Part shown: positions 29,598 through 38,562 of the stretch, piece by piece
How the letters are laid out: each line of letters begins with the position of its first letter
Position numbering within the stretch: the first letter of the stretch is position 1
NCBI RefSeq assembly: GCF_012103215.1
Contig: NZ_JAAVNE010000001.1
Coordinates: forward strand, 1 to 64,000
Origin: Falsiroseomonas selenitidurans
Lineage (GTDB): Bacteria > Pseudomonadota > Alphaproteobacteria > Acetobacterales > Acetobacteraceae
Direction: 5' to 3'
Length of the DNA: 64,000 bases
Notes under the pieces: model-generated
Told to the model about the DNA's origin: nothing
What the model saw: the letters and a program-made list of their open reading frames with translations, nothing else
Databases searched by the model: none
Position numbers and translations under genes: made by a program

Positions 29598-30911
29598 CTA
29601 TCGCGCAAACACCAGGGACAGGCCCGGGAAGGCGACGATCAGCGCCAGCACCGCCAGCATCACGCCGATGAAGGGGATGCAGCCGGCGAAGATCGTCTCC
29701 AGCCCGATGCGCCGGTCGTTCAATGTCGCCTTCACCGCGAAGGCGCCGATGCCGAAGGGCGGTGTCAGCAGCCCGACCTCCACGGCGATGACGGTGATGA
29801 TGCCGAAGTGGATCAGGTCCAGGTTGAAGGCCATGGCGATCGGCGCCGCGATCGGCGTGACGATCAGCAGGATCGAGGAACTGTCCACGATCATGCCCAG
29901 CAGCAGCACGAACAGGATGTAGACGAACAGGAAGCCATAGACGCCAAGCCCCAGCGCCTGGATCAGGTCGGCGATGGAAGCCGGGATGCCGGCCATGGTC
30001 AGCATCCGCGAATACATGCTGGCGGCGATCAGCAGGAACAGGATGCCGACGGAAACGAAGCCGGTCTCCACCAGGATGCGCCAGAACTTCGCCAGATTCA
30101 GCCGGCGCCGCAGCAGGGCGATCAGCAGCGCCCCGAAGGCGCCCACCGCGCCGGCTTCCGTCGGCGTGAAGATGCCGCTGTACAGCCCGCCCAGCACCAG
30201 GCCGATCAGCGTGGTGATGGGCACCGATTTCATCAGCAGGCTGCGCGTGGTCTCCTCCGGCGGCGGGGCCATCTGCGCGGCGCCGGGCTGCACCCAGTCC
30301 GGCCGGAAGGTGGCCATCAGCCAGATCATCAGCATGAAGCCCGCGGCCATGACCAGGCCCGGGATGATGCCGGCCAGGAACAGCCCGCCGATCGAGACCT
30401 CCGCCAGCACGCCGTAGATGATCAGCAGCAGGGAGGGCGGGATCAGCATGCCGAGGATGGAACTGCCCGCGACGCAGCCCACCGCGAAGCGCGGCGAATA
30501 GCCGAAGCGCATCATCTGCGGCACCGCCACCTTGGTGAAGACGGCGGCGGAGGCGATGGAAATGCCGGTGACGGCGCCGAACACCGCATTGGCCAGCACG
30601 GTTGCCATGCCAAGCCCGCCGCGCAGCCGCCGCAGCAGATGCTGCGCGACCTCGAAGGTGTCCTTCCCCACATCGCTGACGGACACCAGCAGCCCCATCA
30701 GCACGAACAGGGGGATGGTGGCGAAGAGATAGTCGGAGATCGCGGCATAGGAGGCGAGCGCCAGCAGGCGGCCGGCGAGATCCCAATTCTCGCGGATCAG
30801 CCCGATGCCGATGTAGGAAAGAAAGACCAGGCCGATGCCGATCGGCACGCCCGCCAGCACCAGCCCCGCCATGATGGCAATGAGCGCGAGGCCGATCTCG
30901 ATCTCGATCAT
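29598..30911 (-). CDS. TRAP transporter large permease, DctM-like
   Basis: A 437-residue membrane protein of the DctM family with about twelve hydrophobic segments. Family landmarks are SDYLFATIPLFVLMG, the GAVTGISIASAAVFTKVAVP loop, and GSSILGMLIPPSLLLIIYGV. It is the ion-coupled transport subunit of a TRAP carrier. The ATG at 30911 overlaps the dctQ stop (ATGA), which decides against the longer frame starting at 30980. It is the last gene of the cyclase-XDH-TRAP cluster. The binding protein next door is of the DctP type, so a carboxylate is the likely solute. Confidence 0.93.
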   Translation of the reverse strand: MIEIEIGLALIAIMAGLVLAGVPIGIGLVFLSYIGIGLIRENWDLAGRLLALASYAAISDYLFATIPLFVLMGLLVSVSDVGKDTFEVAQHLLRRLRGGLGMATVLANAVFGAVTGISIASAAVFTKVAVPQMMRFGYSPRFAVGCVAGSSILGMLIPPSLLLIIYGVLAEVSIGGLFLAGIIPGLVMAAGFMLMIWLMATFRPDWVQPGAAQMAPPPEETTRSLLMKSVPITTLIGLVLGGLYSGIFTPTEAGAVGAFGALLIALLRRRLNLAKFWRILVETGFVSVGILFLLIAASMYSRMLTMAGIPASIADLIQALGLGVYGFLFVYILFVLLLGMIVDSSSILLIVTPIAAPIAMAFNLDLIHFGIITVIAVEVGLLTPPFGIGAFAVKATLNDRRIGLETIFAGCIPFIGVMLAVLALIVAFPGLSLVFAR

Positions 30912-31462
30912 GCCGGGCGCCCCGCGCGCAGCAGGCCGCGCACCACCTGCACCAGGCTGGCCGCCCCTGCCCCGGCGCAACCGATGAGGATGGCCAGGCG
31001 GATCGGCCAGGTGGGCAGCGTCCAGACCCCCTGCACGCCGAAGAATTCCGCCTGCTCCCAGCTTTCCAGGAATTGCGGCAGCGTCGCGTCGAAGATCACC
31101 CAGAAGACAAAGACACCGATGCCGGCGAAGGCCGCCTCCAGCGCCTGGGTCGTGCGCGGCGCGCGGGCGGCCAGGCGGTTGAGGAACATGTCGGCGCGCG
31201 TCATCCGCTGCGCATGGATGGCGGCGGGCAGTTGCAGGAAGACGATGGCGACGATCATCTTGGAGGCGATCTCCGCCACCCCGTCCAGCGGCGCGTTGAA
31301 GAAGGACCGCCCGACCACGTCGGTCACGATCAGCACCATCATGGCGGCGATCATCAGCGTGCCGGCGCTGTTCAGCAGCCAGAGCAGCAGGCCGAAGGGA
31401 TCCTTCGGCGGTCGTGCCGCCGCCTCCTGCGCCGCATCGCTGACGCTATCCAGTTCCGCCAT
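30908..31462 (-). CDS. TRAP transporter small permease, DctQ-like
   Basis: A 184-residue four-helix membrane protein. Helices are at LLWLLNSAGTLMIAAMMVL, a second around ASKMIVAIVFLQLPAAI, a third at GIGVFVFWVIFD, and a fourth at LAILIGCAGAGAASL. VTDVVGRSFFNAPL is the usual DctQ motif. The start is taken at ATG 31462; a TTG at 31480 is a longer option but its ribosome site would fall inside the hairpin at 31484-31507. It scaffolds the large permease. Confidence 0.9.
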   Translation of the reverse strand: MAELDSVSDAAQEAAARPPKDPFGLLLWLLNSAGTLMIAAMMVLIVTDVVGRSFFNAPLDGVAEIASKMIVAIVFLQLPAAIHAQRMTRADMFLNRLAARAPRTTQALEAAFAGIGVFVFWVIFDATLPQFLESWEQAEFFGVQGVWTLPTWPIRLAILIGCAGAGAASLVQVVRGLLRAGRPA

Positions 31463-31483
31463 GCGGCATGTCCCATGCAAAAG

Positions 31484-31507
31484 CCCTCCCCCGCCTGCGG
31501 GGGAGGG
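31484..31507. repeat. Perfect GC hairpin between dctP and dctQ
   Basis: CCCTCCCCCG (31484-31493) pairs perfectly with CGGGGGAGGG (31498-31507) around loop CCTG. GTTGGGTGGGGG follows. The core is nearly identical to the hairpin at 12513-12537 in the dipeptide importer operon, so both belong to one dispersed repeat family. Its place, after the binding-protein gene and before the permease genes, is the same in both. Confidence 0.75.
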
Positions 31508-31533
31508 TTGGGTGGGGGAGGAGCGTCCGTCGA

Positions 31534-32601
31534 CTACGCCGTCCAGGCGCGGCCCGGCGTCGCGCCGCCGGCGCGAAGCCCGTCCATATAGGCCGCCAGC
31601 ACCTTCTTGGCCGGCTGGCCGCGGCCCTCATTGGTGCGGGCCCAGTCGCCGGCGATGTCCGGCAGGCCGTCCACCCAGCGCTGCCGCTCGGCGGCCGGCA
31701 GGGTGGAAAGCTCGGCGCCCTTGGCGACCATCTCGCGCATGTTCGCCTCGCTGGTCGCCAGCACGCGGTTGGTCAGCGCCGCGGTATAGGCCTTGCCGCC
31801 GGTGCGGAAGGCGGCCTGCACCACCGGGTCCAGCCGGTTGAAGGTCTGCCGGTTCATGCCGATGCCGCCGACATACATGCAGCCGATGTTCACCTTGGTG
31901 ATGTACTTCGCCACCTCATGCACCCGGACCGGGAAGATGCCGGAGGGGAAGGACATGGTGCCGTCGGACACGCCGGTCTGGATATCGGTGTAGTAGGTGG
32001 TCAGCGCGCCGTTCACCGGCACCGCGCCAGTGCCGCCGAGCCAGGTGGCGGAGACACCGGGGGCGCTGATCTTGCGGTTGCGCAGGTCGTCCACCGTGCG
32101 CACCGGGAAGGTGGTCCACAGGTCGTAGGTCTCGGTGCCGCAGGTGCCGAGATAGACCATGTTGTTGTCGGTCCAGGCCTTCTGCATCTCCGGCATCTCG
32201 GCCGTCATCTTCTCCATCACGTCCACCTGCAGGCGCAGATTGTCGGTGGCGAAGGGCGTGAAGTAGGTGACGTTCTGCAGCGGCATGGCGCTGCCTTCCC
32301 ACAGCGTGCCGACGAAGCCGACATCGGTGATGCCATCCTTCACGGCGTTCCGCGTCTCGGTGAAGCGGTACAGCGTGCCGCCGAACGCCTCGCGCCAGCG
32401 GATGCGGAAGCGCGTGCTCTCCAGCGCCTGGTTCACCGCCGGCATCAGCGCCTGCTGCATCGCCCAGATCCAGGCGATGGTGGTGGGGTGGCTGGCGGCG
32501 ATGGTGATGTTGATCTGCGTCTGCGCGGCGAGGATGGCGGGCGTGGCGAGCGGCGCGGCGGCGGCGGTGCCGAGCAGCGCCCGGCGGGTAAGGTTCTGCA
32601 T
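31534..32601 (-). CDS. TRAP transporter substrate-binding protein, DctP family
   Basis: A 355-residue periplasmic binding protein. The export signal contains a twin arginine (LTRRALLGTAAAAPLA) and ends at ILAAQ. The mature part begins INITIAASHPTTIAW, and the DctP signature region with the ligand-contacting Arg lies in TYDLWTTFPVRTVDDLRNRK. GGAGA lies 7 bases before the ATG. It hands solute to DctQM. The gene follows the large molybdenum hydroxylase gene by 17 bases, so uptake and oxidation are probably cotranscribed. Confidence 0.92.
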   Translation of the reverse strand: MQNLTRRALLGTAAAAPLATPAILAAQTQINITIAASHPTTIAWIWAMQQALMPAVNQALESTRFRIRWREAFGGTLYRFTETRNAVKDGITDVGFVGTLWEGSAMPLQNVTYFTPFATDNLRLQVDVMEKMTAEMPEMQKAWTDNNMVYLGTCGTETYDLWTTFPVRTVDDLRNRKISAPGVSATWLGGTGAVPVNGALTTYYTDIQTGVSDGTMSFPSGIFPVRVHEVAKYITKVNIGCMYVGGIGMNRQTFNRLDPVVQAAFRTGGKAYTAALTNRVLATSEANMREMVAKGAELSTLPAAERQRWVDGLPDIAGDWARTNEGRGQPAKKVLAAYMDGLRAGGATPGRAWTA

Positions 32602-32618
32602 GGTTGTTTCTCCCTGTC

Positions 32619-34994
32619 TCAGATCTTGCCCAGCGCCGTCAGGATGCGCGCCGGCGTAAAGGGTTGCGCGAAGACGCGGGCGCCGAAGGGCCGCAGCGCG
32701 TCGTTGATGGCGTTCTGCACGGCGGCCGGTGCGCCGGCCGTCCCCGCCTCCCCGGCCCCCTTGGCGCCGAGGGCGGATTCCTTCGTGGGTGTCTCCACAT
32801 GCGCCACCGCGATATCCGGCATCTCGCCCGCCATCGGCAGCAGGTAGTCGGCGAGGCTGCCGGTCAGCAGCTGCCCCTCCGGCGAATAGACGCAGTGTTC
32901 CAGCAGCGCGCCGCCGAGGCCCTGCACCACGCCGCCGCGGATCTGCTCATCCACCAGCATCGGGTTGATCACGGTGCCGCAATCCTCGACGCACCAATGC
33001 TTCAGCAGCGTGACGAAGCCGGTCTCGACATCCACTTCCAGGTAGCTGGCCTGCGCCCCGTTGGTGAAGGCGAAGGGGTAGTCCTTCGGCGTGTAGTGGC
33101 GCGTCGCCACCAGCTCGCGCGGCAGATCCTTGGGCAGCGTGTCGCCGCGGAAATAGACGATGCGGCCGAGTTCCTCCAAGGCCAGGCGCTCGGCCCCCGT
33201 CGCGCGGTCCACCACGGCGCCGCCGCGCACATCCAGGCTTTCGGGCGCCGCCTGCAACATGGCGCCGGCGATGACCAGGATCTGCTCGCGCAGCGCGTTC
33301 CCTGCCTGCAGCGCCGCCTCCCCGCCGATGCCCGCGCCGCGGCTGGCCCAGGTGCCGCCGCCATAGGGCGTCGTCTCCGTATCGCCCGTGGTAACGCGCA
33401 CCCGCGACAGATCCACGCCGACGGCGCCGGCGACGATCTGCGCCAGCATCGCCTCCGTCCCCTGCCCCTGTTCCGTGACGCCGGAGGCGATGGCGATGCT
33501 GCCATCGGGGTCGAGCCGCACCGTGGCGCCATCCATGGCGGAAATCCGCGCCCCGCCGATGCCGTACATGAAGGGGGATGGGTTGGTCAGCTCGATGAAG
33601 CTGGCGATGCCGATGCCGCGATACACGCCCTTCGCCCGCAGCGCGTCGCGCTCCGCCTTCAGCGCCTCGTAGTCCATCATCGCCAGCAGCTTCGTCAGGC
33701 AGGCGTGGTGCGACAGCCCCTCGAAGGCCAGATTCGCCAGGTTCCTGAACGGGTAGCCATCATCCGGCAGCAGGTTGCGCCGGCGGATCTCGGCCGGGTC
33801 CATGCCGATGGCCTCGGCGGCGAGGTCAACAAGCCCTTCGGTCACGGCCGTGGCGATGGGGTGGCCCACGGCGCGATACTGGCAGGTGGGCGTCTTGTTC
33901 TGGAACACCACGGTGGTGCGCGCCTTGTAGCCGCGCAGCCCATAGGGCCCGCCGCACAAATTCACCACCTGGTTGCCCTCCACCGCGGAGGTGCGGGGGT
34001 AGACCGAATAGGGACCGATGCCGGTGAGGTCGTCGATCTCCATCGCGGTGATCGTGCCGTCCTTCGTCACCGCCGCGCGGGCCGTGATGCGATGGTCGCG
34101 GGCGTGGATGTCGGAGACCATGCCCTCGATCCGGTCGGCGCTGAACTTCACCGGCCGGGCCAGCATCCTGGCCAGCGCCGCCGTCGCCATCTCATCCGGA
34201 TAGACATGCACCTTGATGCCGTAGCTGCCGCCGACATCGCGGCAGATGACGCGCACATCGCCCTCGCGCAGGCCGAGATGCTTCGCGAACACCGTCTGCA
34301 TCATGTGCGGCGCCTGGTTCGAATGGTACGCCGTCAGCCGCCCCTCCGCCGGGTTCCAATCCGCCAGGATGGCGCGGCCTTCCAGGCACACCCCGGTATG
34401 CCGCCCGGTGTGGAAGGTGGCCTGCACCACGACGCCGTCCGGATCCGCGAAGCAGGAATCGGGTTCGCCGCCGACATGCTCGCGCTGGAACGCCAGGTTG
34501 TCGCCCAGCTCCGGATGGATCACCAGCGTGCCGGCCGCGAGCGCCGCCTCCATATCCACCGCGGCGGGCAGCGCCTCCCACGCCACCTCGATCAGGCCCA
34601 CCGCATCCTCCGCCTCCGCCCGGGTGCGGGCGACGACGGCGACAACGGGCTCGCCCTGCCAGCAGGCGCGATCGATGGCGAGCGCGTGCTGCGGGGCGGA
34701 TTTCAGCCCCTTCAGGTGGTGCAGCACGCCGACCCAGGGGGTGCAGACCGCGGCCATCTCCGCACCGGTCACCACCCGCACCACGCCCGGCGCGGCCTTG
34801 GCCGCGGTGCTGTCGATGGCCAGGATACGGGCATGGGCGTGCGGGCTGCGCAGGAAGGCGACGTGCACCATGCGCGGCAGGCGCAGGTCATCCACATACT
34901 GCCCGCGCCCGGCCAGCAGGCGCTTCGCATTCGGCCGCGGCACGGACCGGCCGATATAGGAGTTGGGCCGATCGACGGCGGAAAGCTCGCTCAT
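32619..34994 (-). CDS. Molybdenum hydroxylase large subunit (xanthine dehydrogenase/CoxL family)
   Basis: A 791-residue molybdopterin-binding subunit. An N-terminal recognition domain (IGRSVPRPNAKRLLAGRGQY) precedes the cofactor-binding region. The FxGxGxGG-type molybdopterin loop appears as GGSYGIK, the active loop as CQYRAVGHP, the second as TEQGQGTEA, and the C-terminal catalytic Glu is in AKGAGEAGTAGA. The active loop lacks the selenocysteine/Cys of true CO dehydrogenase (AYRCSFR), so this is an aldehyde oxidase or heterocycle hydroxylase type enzyme. It uses water to hydroxylate its substrate and passes electrons through the 2Fe-2S and FAD subunits. ATG 34994 overlaps the small-subunit stop (ATGA). 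No cofactor-insertion gene (xdhC/coxF) is near. Confidence 0.92.
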   Translation of the reverse strand: MSELSAVDRPNSYIGRSVPRPNAKRLLAGRGQYVDDLRLPRMVHVAFLRSPHAHARILAIDSTAAKAAPGVVRVVTGAEMAAVCTPWVGVLHHLKGLKSAPQHALAIDRACWQGEPVVAVVARTRAEAEDAVGLIEVAWEALPAAVDMEAALAAGTLVIHPELGDNLAFQREHVGGEPDSCFADPDGVVVQATFHTGRHTGVCLEGRAILADWNPAEGRLTAYHSNQAPHMMQTVFAKHLGLREGDVRVICRDVGGSYGIKVHVYPDEMATAALARMLARPVKFSADRIEGMVSDIHARDHRITARAAVTKDGTITAMEIDDLTGIGPYSVYPRTSAVEGNQVVNLCGGPYGLRGYKARTTVVFQNKTPTCQYRAVGHPIATAVTEGLVDLAAEAIGMDPAEIRRRNLLPDDGYPFRNLANLAFEGLSHHACLTKLLAMMDYEALKAERDALRAKGVYRGIGIASFIELTNPSPFMYGIGGARISAMDGATVRLDPDGSIAIASGVTEQGQGTEAMLAQIVAGAVGVDLSRVRVTTGDTETTPYGGGTWASRGAGIGGEAALQAGNALREQILVIAGAMLQAAPESLDVRGGAVVDRATGAERLALEELGRIVYFRGDTLPKDLPRELVATRHYTPKDYPFAFTNGAQASYLEVDVETGFVTLLKHWCVEDCGTVINPMLVDEQIRGGVVQGLGGALLEHCVYSPEGQLLTGSLADYLLPMAGEMPDIAVAHVETPTKESALGAKGAGEAGTAGAPAAVQNAINDALRPFGARVFAQPFTPARILTALGKI

Positions 34995-35452
34995 GCGCGG
35001 GAAGCCTCCTCGATGGCGTCGACGATCGCGTGGTAGCCGGTGCAGCGGCAGTAATTGCCGCTGATGCCCTCGCGGATCTCCTCCCGCGTCGGGGTCGGGT
35101 TCGCCTTCAGCAGCGTGGCGGCGGCCACCAGCATGCCCGGCGTGCAGAAGCCGCATTGCAGCGCGTTGCGGGCCAGGAAGGCGGCCTGCAGCGCGGCGAT
35201 GGCGCCCGATTCGGTCAGCCCCTCCACCGTCCAGACCTCGGCACCCTCCGCCTGCACCGCCAGCATCAGGCAGCCGCGCAGCATCGCCCCGTTCACGATC
35301 AGGGAGCAGGCGCCGCAGACACCATGCTCGCAGCCGGCATGGCTGCCTGTCAGGTCCAGCGCCTCGCGCAGGAAATCCACCAGATGCGTGCGCGGCTCCA
35401 CCATCGCGGAAACCGGCTCGCCATTCACCGTCAGGGTCAGGGGCAGACGCAT
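34991..35452 (-). CDS. Molybdenum hydroxylase small subunit (2Fe-2S, CoxS family)
   Basis: A 153-residue subunit with two 2Fe-2S clusters. The plant-type N-terminal cluster ligands are in GCEHGVCGACSLIVNG plus a fourth Cys in MLRGC. The second, helical cluster is bound by QCGFCTPGM and NYCRCTGY. It carries electrons from molybdopterin to FAD. It starts 3 bases after the medium-subunit stop and overlaps the large subunit start. Confidence 0.95.
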   Translation of the reverse strand: MRLPLTLTVNGEPVSAMVEPRTHLVDFLREALDLTGSHAGCEHGVCGACSLIVNGAMLRGCLMLAVQAEGAEVWTVEGLTESGAIAALQAAFLARNALQCGFCTPGMLVAAATLLKANPTPTREEIREGISGNYCRCTGYHAIVDAIEEASRA

Positions 35453-35455
35453 GGC

Positions 35456-36286
35456 TCAGTGCCCCTTCAGCGCGGCGGCGGCGCGGCCCAGCAGCACGCG
35501 CGCCAGGTGGTGGCGCAGCGCGGGCGGGCCGTGCAGGTCGGCGGGCGGGTCGATCTCGCCGGCCAGCGCGGCCTGCGCGCCAGCCAGGTCGCCGGCGACC
35601 AGCGCGGCTTCGGCGCGCGGCGTGCGCAGCGGCGTGCCGCCGACGCCGAACCAGGCCAGTGCCACACCCGCGCCCGGAGGGCCCGCCTGGGCCGCCAGCC
35701 CGACGATCGCATAGTCGCCATGCCGCCGGGCCAGTTCCTGCAGGGTGCAGGCCTGGCCGGCGCGGGAGGCGATTTCCACCGCCGCCAGCACTTCATCGCC
35801 GCGCAGCGCGGTCTGGTACAGGCCCTGGAAGAAATCCACCGCCGCCACCCGCCTTTCCCCGCCCCGGCTGGCCAGCACCAGCGTGGCGTCCAGCGCCAGC
35901 GCGCAGGCCGGCAGTTCCGCCGCCGGGTCGGCCAGCGCCAGCGACCCGCCGATGGTCCCCCGCGTGCGGATCGCCGCATGGGCGATATGCGGCACCGCCC
36001 GGGCCAGCAGCGGCGCGTGCCGGGCCACCAGCGGGTCCGCCCCCAGCTCGGCATGCCGGGTCAGCGCGCCGATGCGCAGCACGCCATCCGCGAAGCCGAT
36101 ACCACGCAGCGCCTCCACCCCGTTGATGTCGAGCAGGATGCCGGGGCTGGACAGGCGCAGATTCAGCGCCGCGACCAGGCTCTGGCCGCCGGCGAGCAGG
36201 CGCGCGGACTCGCCGTGCCGGTCCAGCAGGTCGAAGACCTCCGGCAGGCTGGCGGCGCGCGCATAGGCGAAGGGGGCAGGTTTCAC
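35456..36286 (-). CDS. Molybdenum hydroxylase FAD-binding medium subunit (CoxM family)
   Basis: A 276-residue FAD subunit. The two flavin-binding motifs are LLAGGQSLVAALNLRL near residue 33 and TRGTIGGSLALADPAAELP near residue 105. The start is GTG 36286 (VKPAPFAYARA), which matches the family's opening; no ATG is available in frame nearby and the ribosome site is weak. It passes electrons to the final acceptor. It is followed by the small and large subunit genes in the order M-S-L, as in cox operons. Confidence 0.92.
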   Translation of the reverse strand: MKPAPFAYARAASLPEVFDLLDRHGESARLLAGGQSLVAALNLRLSSPGILLDINGVEALRGIGFADGVLRIGALTRHAELGADPLVARHAPLLARAVPHIAHAAIRTRGTIGGSLALADPAAELPACALALDATLVLASRGGERRVAAVDFFQGLYQTALRGDEVLAAVEIASRAGQACTLQELARRHGDYAIVGLAAQAGPPGAGVALAWFGVGGTPLRTPRAEAALVAGDLAGAQAALAGEIDPPADLHGPPALRHHLARVLLGRAAAALKGH

Positions 36287-36431
36287 CGCTCCGTCGAGGC
36301 TCCCTGGACATTCCGCCGCGATCGGAGCGCGGCTTGTTGTTCCGCAGAGTTGTCGGTGCCGCCGGCTTTGTCCAGCGGCGGGCGCATGACGCTGCGGCCA
36401 GGCCGGGCCCCGGGGCGCGGCGCCGCGCCCC

Positions 36432-37208
36432 TCACGCCTCGAAGATCGCCACCGCCCGGCACCAGCCACCGGAGGCGCGGCGGATCTTCACCGGCAGGCA
36501 GCTGACGGTGAAGCCGGTGGCGGGCAGGTCGTGCAGGTTGGTCAGCTTCTCGATCTGGCAGTAGCCACGCTCCCGCCCCGCCTTGTGGCCTTCCCAGATC
36601 AGGCTGGCATCGCCCGTCGCCGCCACCTTCGCCCTGGTGTGGACGAAGGGCGCGTCCCAGGACCAGCCATCGGTGCCGACCACGCGCACCCCCTGCCCGG
36701 TCAGCCACAGCGTCGCCTCCCGCCCGAAGCCGCAGCCGCGGGCGACGTAGTCCGGGCTTCCGTAGGCGGCGCCAGCCGAAGTATGCGCCAGCACGATGTC
36801 GCCCGGTTGCAGCGCATGACCGATGGACGCCAGCGCCGCCTGGACCTCCGCCGCGCTCACCACATGGCCATCCGGCAGGGCCGAGAAATCCAGCCGCACG
36901 CCGGGGCCGATGCACCAGTCCAGCGGCACCTCGTCGATGGTCAGCGCCGGCGCGCCGCCATCCATGGTGCTGGCATAGTGCCAGGGCGCGTCGAGATGCG
37001 TGCCGTTATGGGTGGAAAGGCGGATCCATTCCATCGCCCAGCCCTCCCCATCCGGCAGCTGGTCGGTGGTGATGCCGGGGAAGAAGCCGGCCAGCTCCTC
37101 GGCCGAGCCCTTGTGCGTGCGGTATTCGATGGCCGGGCCGTAGCCAGGCGGGTCCGCCACCACGTCATTCTCCAGGGGCAGCGAAAGGTCGACGATCCGA
37201 CGCGGCAT
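36432..37208 (-). CDS. Cyclase-family metal hydrolase (kynurenine formamidase-like)
   Basis: A 258-residue cyclase-family protein. The metal-binding signature STHNGTHLDAPWHY matches HxGTHxDxPxH near residue 75, and the later TGDASLIWEGHK carries the usual His/Glu region. Relatives hydrolyse N-formylkynurenine, isatin or similar amides, or cyclise polyketides. It is the first gene of the reverse-strand cluster, 145 bases upstream of the molybdenum hydroxylase medium subunit. Opening an amide or lactam ring and hydroxylating a heterocycle would fit one catabolic path; that link is inferred. Confidence 0.85.
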   Translation of the reverse strand: MPRRIVDLSLPLENDVVADPPGYGPAIEYRTHKGSAEELAGFFPGITTDQLPDGEGWAMEWIRLSTHNGTHLDAPWHYASTMDGGAPALTIDEVPLDWCIGPGVRLDFSALPDGHVVSAAEVQAALASIGHALQPGDIVLAHTSAGAAYGSPDYVARGCGFGREATLWLTGQGVRVVGTDGWSWDAPFVHTRAKVAATGDASLIWEGHKAGRERGYCQIEKLTNLHDLPATGFTVSCLPVKIRRASGGWCRAVAIFEA

Positions 37209-37396
37209 TGCTTGTTTCCGTCTCCATCCCTTTGCTCAGCCTAGCGCTGGCAGCACAGGCTGGTGCAACCCCCATCTTTGTCAGGGCCGGCCACGCCATT
37301 CGGCGGTGGCGCCAGGCTTCCGGCACGGGCAGGTTGCAGCGACGCCACCGGCCCCCTGCCGGCCTTCCCCCGCCGGCCTTCCCCTGATGGATCCGC

Positions 37397-38560
37397 ATGC
37401 CTCGCTGGCTTCCCCTTCTCCTCGGCTTCCTCACTGCTGTCGGACCGCTGTCCACCGACATGTACCTGCCCGCCTTCCCCGCCATCGAGGCGGAGCTGGG
37501 CCAGCGCTGGGGCGGCGTGCAGGCGACGCTTTCCGCCTGGTTCCTGGGCCTCGCCTTCGGCCAGCTGGTGCAGGGCACGCTGGCCGACAGGCTGGGCCGG
37601 CGCCGGCCGCTGATCATCGGCACCGCCGTCTATACCCTGGCCTCGATCGGCTGCGCGCTGGCGTCGGACATGCTGGCCCTGTCGCTGTTCCGCTGCATCG
37701 CGGCCTTCGGCGGCGCGGCCAGCGCCGTGATCCCGCGCGCCATGGTGCGCGACCTGGCCACCGGGCTGGATGCGGCGCGGCTGATGTCGCGGCTGATGCT
37801 GGTGATGGGCGCGGCGCCGATCCTGGCGCCGACGCTGGGCGGGCTGCTGCTGGAGGCGGCCGGCTGGCGCGCCATCTTCTGGGTCTCCGCCTTCTACGGC
37901 CTGGCCTCCTGCCTGCTGGCCTGGGTTCTGCTGCCGGAGACGCTGCCGCCGGAACGCCGGCTGCGGCGCTCGCCACTGGCGCTGGTCGGCGATTTCGGCC
38001 GAATCGGCGTGGAGCGCGGCTTCCTGGCCAATGCCCTGATGGGGGGCGCCACCATGTTCATGGTGTTCGTCTTCATCGGCGGCGCGCCGGAGGTCTACAT
38101 CGCGCAGTTCGGCATCGCGCCGGCGGAATTCGGCCTGCTGTTCGCCGCCAGCGCCACCGGCTTCATCGGCCTGACGCAGCTGAACCCCTGGCTGCTGCAG
38201 CGCATCGGCGCGCAGGTGCCGCGGCTGGCGCTGCGGGTCTGCCTGGGGGCGGTGCTGCTGCTCACGCTGTCCGCCTTCACCGGCTGGGGCGGCTTCCTGG
38301 GCCTTTATCTGCCGGCCTGCCTGGCGCTGGCCTGCAGCGGGCTGGTGTTCCCGAATTCGGCGGTGGGTGCGCTGGCGCGGCACGGGGTGCGGGCGGGCAG
38401 CGCCTCCGCCCTGCTGGGCACGCTGCAATTCGGCCTGGCGGCGCTGGGCGCGGCGCTGGTCGGCGCGCTGACCGAGGAAACGGCGCAGCCCATGGCCCTG
38501 CTGATGCTGGCCGGCGTTGCCGGGGCCCTGGTGGCGGACGGTCTGCGGCCGACGCGCTGA
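37397..38560 (+). CDS. Bcr/CflA family multidrug efflux MFS transporter
   Basis: A 387-residue major facilitator with twelve hydrophobic segments. The drug-exporter motif near the start is GPLSTDMYLPAFP, and motif A between helices 2 and 3 is GTLADRLGRRRPLI. It probably exports drugs or a sulfonamide-like or amino-acid-like compound by proton antiport. The start ATG 37397 directly precedes the first helix. Its stop lies only 2 bases from the stop of the convergent peptidase-like gene, so no separate terminator fits between them. Confidence 0.9.
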   Translation: MPRWLPLLLGFLTAVGPLSTDMYLPAFPAIEAELGQRWGGVQATLSAWFLGLAFGQLVQGTLADRLGRRRPLIIGTAVYTLASIGCALASDMLALSLFRCIAAFGGAASAVIPRAMVRDLATGLDAARLMSRLMLVMGAAPILAPTLGGLLLEAAGWRAIFWVSAFYGLASCLLAWVLLPETLPPERRLRRSPLALVGDFGRIGVERGFLANALMGGATMFMVFVFIGGAPEVYIAQFGIAPAEFGLLFAASATGFIGLTQLNPWLLQRIGAQVPRLALRVCLGAVLLLTLSAFTGWGGFLGLYLPACLALACSGLVFPNSAVGALARHGVRAGSASALLGTLQFGLAALGAALVGALTEETAQPMALLMLAGVAGALVADGLRPTR

Positions 38561-38562
38561 GA

